Origin: Mesocentrotus franciscanus
Taxonomy: Eukaryota > Echinodermata > Echinoidea > Camarodonta > Strongylocentrotidae
Direction of reading: 5' to 3'
Assembly (NCBI GenBank): GCA_037976565.1
Contig: CP137684.1
Location: 24,789,010-24,853,009 of the forward strand
Length of the DNA: 64,000 bases
Below, in pieces: positions 58,201 to 64,000 of this stretch. The notes beneath the pieces were generated by a model. It saw nothing but the letters and a program-made list of their open reading frames with translations. It was not told the DNA's origin and searched no databases. Position 1 is the first letter of the stretch; every line of letters starts with the position of its first letter. The position numbers and the translations under genes are program-made.

Positions 58201-61200
58201 ATGAAACAGAATGCAACTTCATATTCCATGAAGATGGCCGATGACCTATTGGTTAATTCTGATGTATACGTCAGGGTTTGACCATTCAGAGTTTTACCTG
58301 TAATCTGCACAGTCACTCGACTAGTGGACAGACTGCTTGGGAGAGCTGGATATACAGAGAAAGAAAAACAAAAACAATGACATGAAGCTAAGATAGTTAT
58401 GGATACTTAAATGTGTTTCCTCCATGAAAAAAAAACATAAATACATTCGTTTTTTTATCAAACGAGATTGCCAAAGGAAACTACGCATGGAATGTGTACA
58501 ATATATGCAGTACCAGCCTCGTCAGATGATTTATAAGGGATTGTATCAAGTCATTTTCTGTACTACAGTTAACCACTAAATTATTCATACCCTTACCAAG
58601 TTTTGTAATTTTTTAAGTACATGAAAAATCGTCTTGTCCCAATTTACATTTCTTCGGGATGTGACCTTTCAAAGCTATAATCTAGACTTATTCAACACAG
58701 ACCCTAATTCAACTAGGCCACATTTCATTTTTTAGTTAGGAAAAATACATTAACAAAAATCTAATTTATAAGGGGTGTGAATGATTTAGTTGTTAACTGT
58801 ATATACGTTTGACCAATTAACATTAGAGGAAAATATTTCAAAAAAAAAATCACAAATGGATGCCTATTCACCAGATTGAAAGGCCAAATTTCTATCACCT
58901 TCTGTCTGATGTGAATTTGAATGCTCATCATATATATATATATATATTTGTACACACTTTTGAAATATGTAAGTATTAAGTCACAGGCAAAGAAGACTAA
59001 TAAAATAAGCTATTTGGATAATGAACTATGCCTTCATTCAATTCTGTATGAATGAACTTGGTATAGATTTGTTTGTTTTTATCTTCCTGTCTTTCCAATT
59101 TAACAAAGGTGGTCATGAAACCTGTATTATTCCTTTTGAGAAAAGAAAAAATTGTATTTAGACATACCATTGCAAGAAGTTGCATTCACTAATGTGAATC
59201 CAGCATTGCAGACACAAGTGTATGATCCATCCAAGTCGACACATCTTCCATTATTACAGAGACTTGTATCAATCGCACACTCACTAACATCTATGGCAAA
59301 GTGGTAAAATCAAAATGTGAAACAATCTTATGAGTTACTTCAATAATAATGATTATAATAGTATAAAATTATAATTATATCAATTTGTTTTTAAATAATA
59401 ATAATAATTATACCGATATTGATGATGATAGACATTGGCTTATTTTCATGGTTGAGTACTGGACATGAGATTGCATTATGCAAAAAACTGCAAGTGATTT
59501 GTAAAATGTTGATGAAATGTTTGAAGTCTTTGCGATCGTGGTGTAAGATTAAATGAGAAAATTACAGAAAAAAAACATCTGAAACATTAGAACGTTTAGA
59601 ATTCAGACTCTATCCCTAGCCTAAATTAAAACCAAAATGTTTTTAAACATTGCTTTACTCATTGCAAAAATATGAGATCAAGGTTAGCACAATGAAGTAA
59701 ATATCTATTTAAGAGTTTCCATGTCATTTGCCTCCACCCACCCCCCAAAATATAACCATTTTCTGTTTTTATGACGGCGAGAAAATGGTATGATTTAGCT
59801 TACCTGTTTGACACATACTCCCAGTATAGCCAGCGACACAGGAACAAGTGAAAGAGTCAACCCCATCAGTACAACTTCCTCCATTCATACAAGGGTTGGG
59901 AAGACAATCATTGATATCTGATGGTTGAATTTTTAAAGCAAACAAAATTAAATAAATGCATGTAAATAATAGATAAATTAATCAATCAATTAACAAACAT
60001 TGCATACCCTTAAAATCAATTGTGTATGTATGTCTTAAATATTTAAATATACAAATTAATTATCATCCATAAGCCATTGATATTCTAGTGAATTCCCTTT
60101 TCACCTATAAAATGAAACCGTATAAATCTTTATTTTGTAGTTGTAGTTTTATTCTAACAAAGTGGCATTGTCAGTTATAAAACTGCTTTCCACATTTGCC
60201 CTGTGTGCGTAGACAATAATAGGATTAAATATTGAAATTATAGAAAAATTAATTTCATAGTTCCATATGCATGTTGGTTCTGGTTGCTTACTAACTAGCA
60301 TTTATGCTTTCTTAACACTACTACTACATGTACCAAATAAAGATTTAAGGCAAACTAAAGATAATCTATCAGTAATGAAGACGAATTTAAAGAATTTGTT
60401 GAAATTACAACAACAGCAACAAATATAATACAAAAATACAAAAACCAAAAGACAGACAAATAAACAACACCAACAACCCATGTAATAAGTTCATTTGCAT
60501 GAAAGCAGAAACATAAGATGAACAGGATGGCAAAATTTTGAGAAAAATCGGACCCATAATAAGAAAGTACTGAATGTTTAAAATATGAAATCCCCACATC
60601 TGTGCAAATATAAATAGCAATTAGTCAGTGGATTATGACATAATGACAGACAACTCTGCCGTTTGTCACGTACACAAATATGATTAATTTCTCTTTTTCT
60701 CCCAAGCGCCTTCTCCCTTGGGCCACTACATAACAAATACTATAGACAGCATAGTCTTCTAAAGAGAAAAGATCCCCACTGAATCGTGCACTTTAAAATA
60801 TATATACATTTTAGTAATTTTGTGTGCAAATGGAAGAAATGGGAGAGTTGTTCGCCATTTCATCACAGAGACATTATTGATCCAGCCAATTTGAAGAGCC
60901 CTTCCTTATAGTGATTACAACTTTCAAAAATGCATAACTTTCTCATATTTGATCCGATTTCATTCAAACTTAAACCTGTCTACTTCTCTGTCTTTCTTGC
61001 ATTTCTCTAAAGTAGTTGGCTATCAATGTTGGACTTCCCTTCCAGGGAAAAACTGATTTGATTACAAAAGTAGCAACATATTTCAGGATTTGATTGCTCA
61101 ACGCTTTTTTGTTGAATAATACATGTGTATCAGCTATTAATTTGAATTATTCAGTATTTATTTATATGCATATATATTCTATTCATTTATTCATTTATTT

Positions 61201-62894
61201 ATTTATTTAAAAAAATTATAATTTGTTTAAATTGTTATTATTATCATTATTTTATTTTATTTTATTTTTATTTTTATTTATTATTTTTTTTTTGGGGGGG
61301 GGGTACTTACTAGTCTCGCACATAGTACCGGTAAAACCAGTAAGACAATTACATTGTCCAGAGCTTATGCATGCTGCACCATTCTGGCAAACAGTGGAAC
61401 CACAATCAGCTGGAAACAAAGAAGAGAACATGATAAATGATTCAGATCCCAAAGCACATTAGAGGATGTTGTAGTCAAGTGGCTACAACACTCAAGGGCA
61501 ACGGCATTAAACTTTGCGAGGACCTGTAGTCTATTGTCCAAATATAAACTCTGCATTCTTTTTTAAAATTTGTGAGTGAACGTAACATAGAAAAGTATTT
61601 CCATATATATTCAGAAACCCTAACTGCTTAGTAAAAGTAACTCAAAATTACGTACACGACACAGTGGACCACACATGTTTGAGAAAAAGAAAATCTGACA
61701 GAAATTTGCTAATTTTAATTTTTAAAAAGGAATCTTCAAATCAGGAGCCCGTGAATAAATGAATAGTCTTAAATGAGAGAACACTTTTACCTTTTAATTA
61801 GATATGGACGAGGGCATTATATTTCACCTAGTGTAAAAAGTAAAATTTTAGATCCATGTAGCGATAAAGTCAATACAAAATCAGAACTTATGTCCCACAT
61901 GTAGAAGTTGGTGATAGTGAAAATAATCCTTCCTCCGAGCCCTTACCCTATGGTCAGGGCTCGATTTACAAAATGAAATGACCTACTTCTAAAATCAATT
62001 TTAAAAACACAAAAACAATTGTTCAGATAAAGATTAAAGATAATTTACTTGTTGTGCAAGTATCTCCACTAAAGCCGGTAGCACAGACACATGTAAATGT
62101 GTTAAGTCCATCAGTACAACTTCCACTATTCACACAAGGATTAGGAGAACAATCGTCGATGTCTGATTTGGGTGAATAAAAGTTGTGAAAGTAATATAAC
62201 AAAATTAGAATAGGAATATTTCAGGATTAATGTATTTCAAATACAAATGTGCACGAAATTTGTTTTGTTTTGTCTTAGCAAGCTGAGTATCTACACAGTA
62301 GTATAATCATCTTGATTGGCAGAGGGAATTTCATAAAAAATCAAATCTCTAACCTTGTACAGCCATTTGTATTACCTTGAAATCTCCCTGATATCCCCCT
62401 CCCCCTCCCTTGAAAGAAATACTTAACAACAACACAGAACATGATATCAATGTGCCAAATAAAGTAATGGATTGAAAAGTACAATCCTTTTCCTCAGAAA
62501 AAAGGTAACACAAAATGTAAGCAGCAATATTTTCTCAATGAGATTTGTTGTGGGAATCACAATATCCACTCTGTTTTTAAATGACCATGCACTCCCATTT
62601 TCCATGTGTCTAATCGAAATCAAGAAGAATGTAGTTTCACTCATTACTGTACCAAAATGTGAAAAAACATCTATAGTTTTCCGATGAGGAAGGAGAACAA
62701 TTTTATTGGATTTTGATTTACGTAAAAAAAAGTGTATATAATTACGTAAGTATGCAATCTGCTATAACTGTATAGCTTACCTGTGTCACACATACTCCCA
62801 GTATAGCCAACAACACAGGCACAAGTAAAGCTGTTAACTTCATCAGTACAAGTTCCCCCATTCATACAAGGAGTGTTAGAACAATCGTTGATAT
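55096..62894 (-). CDS. type I membrane protein with EGF repeats and SEA domain (10 exons visible)
   Basis: Ten exons with canonical splice sites join in frame from 62,894 down to a TAA at 55,096-55,098: EGF1, EGF2, EGF3, EGF4, EGF5, SEA (two exons), EGF6, transmembrane helix, cytoplasmic tail. EGF exons are phase 1-1, the class spread by exon shuffling. Three EGFs begin DINDC or DIDDC and one DVSEC, the calcium-binding type. The SEA domain holds a GSVV site, where SEA domains self-cleave. EGF-SEA-EGF-TM is the plan of transmembrane mucins such as MUC3/13/17; orthology is not claimed. All exons are intact, unlike the broken transposon genes in the same window. The N-terminus lies beyond 64,000. 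Confidence 0.88.
55405..55545. repeat. (GATA/GGTA)n microsatellite in intron
   Basis: GATAGATAGGTAGATA-type imperfect tetranucleotide repeat. Confidence 0.9.
55856..55994 (-). CDS. exon: transmembrane helix
   Basis: 139 bp, phase 1 to 2. DPQGLSNG, then [20 protein letters not shown] and CVFI as the membrane segment, then basic GVRRNQATK, the expected stop-transfer residues of a type I protein. Confidence 0.88.
56306..56407 (-). CDS. exon: EGF 6, membrane-proximal
   Basis: 102 bp, phase 1-1. [19 protein letters not shown] then [12 protein letters not shown], close to EGF 3. Lies between SEA and the membrane helix. Confidence 0.9.
57349..57577 (-). CDS. exon: SEA domain, second half with GSVV site
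   Basis: 229 bp, phase 0 to 1. Starts [22 protein letters not shown] at 57,502-57,491 sits in [16 protein letters not shown], the position of SEA autoproteolysis between Gly and Ser. The rest is a helical stretch leading to the next EGF. Confidence 0.8.
58200..58345 (-). CDS. exon: SEA domain, first half
   Basis: 146 bp, enters in phase 1 and leaves in phase 0. Reads [20 protein letters not shown] and EYEVAFCFI, the first strand and helix of a SEA domain. Donor GTAAGT. Confidence 0.8.
59168..59290 (-). CDS. exon: calcium-binding EGF 5
   Basis: 123 bp, phase 1-1. [17 protein letters not shown] then [17 protein letters not shown], a longer EGF of the fibrillin style. Donor GTATGT. Confidence 0.9.
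59804..59917 (-). CDS. exon: calcium-binding EGF 4
   Basis: 114 bp, phase 1-1. [16 protein letters not shown] then [14 protein letters not shown], almost the same as EGF 1. Confidence 0.9.
60830..61050 (-). repeat. interspersed repeat related to 32,561
   Basis: On the minus strand: GGAAGGGAAGTCCAACATTG start, AAATCGGATCAAATATGAG and AGAAAGTTATGCATTTTTG. Same order of conserved words as at 32,561-32,790. It lies in an intron of the EGF/SEA gene. Confidence 0.5.
61311..61409 (-). CDS. exon: EGF 3, non-calcium type
   Basis: 99 bp, phase 1-1. [20 protein letters not shown] then [11 protein letters not shown]. Lacks the D-x-D/N calcium signature. Donor GTAAGT is followed on the minus strand by a C run and an A run. 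Confidence 0.9.
62049..62162 (-). CDS. exon: calcium-binding EGF 2
   Basis: 114 bp, phase 1-1. [16 protein letters not shown] then [14 protein letters not shown]. Donor GTAAAT, acceptor AAATCAG. Confidence 0.9.
62545..62670 (-). repeat. intronic duplicate, copy A
   Basis: GTTGTGGGAATCACAATAT to ACCAAAATGTGAAA (plus-strand reading) matches 63,390-63,512 at roughly 75%. Confidence 0.6.
62781..62894 (-). CDS. exon: calcium-binding EGF 1
   Basis: 114 bp, phase 1-1. [16 protein letters not shown] then [14 protein letters not shown]: six cysteines and the calcium-binding D-I-N-D start. Acceptor TGCACAG, donor GTAAGC. Very close to the exon at 59,804. Confidence 0.9.
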
Positions 62895-63389
62895 CTGTGC
62901 AAATTGAGTTCCACAGACAATAAATGGAATAAAAATGACGAGAAAAATAATTTCCAGTTTCATGTTTATTTGGCAGAAAACATGAAAATTAAGAAGGAAA
63001 AAAAAATTTAAATGTAAATTAGTGACAGTTTGAGAATGAATTACTTCATTTATGTACTATAAATAAATTCATGTAATTCAAATGAAGTAAATGAACTAAA
63101 TATATCCTTCAATGTTTGTATCTATTCCCAAAAAAGTGGCCTTAGAAAGAAAATATTTCATGGACAATCTTATTGTCTCACAAACCTTGCTGTGCCCCTT
63201 CCAGAAAAAAAGGTGAGTAAAGCATATTATATTTCCTTTGGGGTGAAATAAATGTGAAAAATTGACGCAGAAATGTCTTATACATGGTCTGAGTTTTAAG
63301 ACACCTTAGCACCAAAATTCGTATTGCTATGATCAGGATTAAATATGTCACTCTGTTCGTACTCTACAACAACTCTAAATTAATAAAGA

Positions 63390-63512
63390 TCGTTGTGGGA
63401 ATCACGATATTGATTTTGCTCTTCAAATAACTGTGCAATTCTATTATCTCATGTGTCTACTACAAATCAAAAGATTGTAGGTTCTCTCGTGATTGCACCA
63501 AAATGTGAAACA
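63390..63512 (-). repeat. intronic duplicate, copy B
   Basis: Counterpart of 62,545-62,670, offset about 845 bp, in the intron upstream of EGF 1. Suggests tandem duplication of an EGF exon with its intron. Confidence 0.6.
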
Positions 63513-63649
63513 CCCTCCCATCTATTGTCTCTAGTATCACTTCTGTTGACTCTGAGTTAAGAAATACATGAAAAATATTCCTATCCAATGACTTAATGTT
63601 ACTTTCGTTTTGTTTGCTTGTCGGTCTGTTTATCTTTTGTTTTCTTGAT

Positions 63650-64000
63650 GAGCAAGGAGCATTATTTCATTGGAGTATTATTTCATTGGAGCATTATTTC
63701 ATTGGAGCATTATTTCATTGGAGCATTATTTCATTGGAGCATTATTTCATTGGAGCAATAGCTCTACATAAAAAGGAGTATTATTTCATTGGAGCATTAT
63801 TTCATTGGAGCAATAGCTCTACATAAAAAGGAGTATTATTTCATTGGAGCAATAGCTCTACATAAAAAGGAGTATTATTTCATTGGAGCAATAGCTCTAC
63901 ATAAAAAAGGAGTATTATTTTATTGGAGCAATAGCTCTACATAAAAAGGAGTATTATTTCATTGGAGCAATAGCTCAACATAAAAGAAAGTGTATATATG
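63650..64000 (+). repeat. tandem array, 16-bp and 39-bp units
   Basis: Starts as ATTATTTCATTGGAGC (16 bp) repeated about seven times, then changes to a 39-bp unit: the same 16 bp plus AATAGCTCTACATAAAAAGG and AGT. It appears to run to the window edge. The ORF at 63,596-63,826 is partly repeat translation. Confidence 0.9.

Noticed and set aside
60355..60620. Hydrophobic minus-strand ORFs of 71-80 residues
   Set aside because: They lie within an intron of the EGF/SEA gene, with no splice sites or homology.

Overview
The window looks like a piece of an invertebrate deuterostome chromosome, most likely an echinoderm and probably sea-urchin-like. It is AT-rich, the one host gene has introns, it carries tRNA-derived SINEs, non-LTR, hAT-like and Ty3/gypsy-like remnants, and most of it is transposon-derived. 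I could not search databases, so the organism call is inference from repeat style and gene architecture.

Layout. 1-552: an unassigned sequence with an internal 52-bp duplication. 553-14,820: a head-to-tail array of a non-autonomous element with Helentron/HINE hallmarks. Each copy has subterminal inverted repeats (AGGTGGTCTGTC at the 5' side, GACAGACCACCT at the 3' side), a 3' stem-loop with arms AATTCGTC/GACGAATT, a CTAG end, and often a ~65-bp minisatellite at the 5' end. Several copies contain a tRNA-like RNA polymerase III promoter module. 14,833-15,332: 500-N gap. 15,390-27,400: ~268-bp tandem repeats, then a large but frame-broken autonomous Helitron of the Helentron type. Its domain order is PHD finger, OTU protease, second (C76-like) cysteine protease, KYQN repeat region, DUF6570-like domain, HUH/Y2 Rep, PIF1-like helicase fused to an EEP endonuclease. 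28,271-35,600: LINE tail, a TTAA-flanked element with a hAT-like transposase gene, and a Ty3/gypsy remnant. 35,611-41,195: copies of the same Helentron-like repeat in opposite orientation, then a second 500-N gap (41,196-41,695).

41,696-55,095 is intergenic or intronic-looking DNA with MITEs, LINE pieces, two SINEs and two palindrome-rich minisatellites (GACGTC type and CCATGG type). 55,096-62,894, minus strand: ten clean exons of a type I membrane protein with EGF, EGF, EGF, EGF, EGF, SEA, EGF, a transmembrane helix and a short tail. It resembles transmembrane mucins in plan and continues beyond the right edge. 63,650-64,000: a tandem array with 16- and 39-bp units.

How the parts may work together. 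The autonomous Helentron supplies Rep, helicase, endonuclease and two predicted deubiquitinase-like domains. The flanking arrays look like non-autonomous relatives that such a machinery could mobilise, but a family match between them is not shown, because the autonomous element's termini lie in or near a gap. The EGF/SEA gene is unrelated host DNA.
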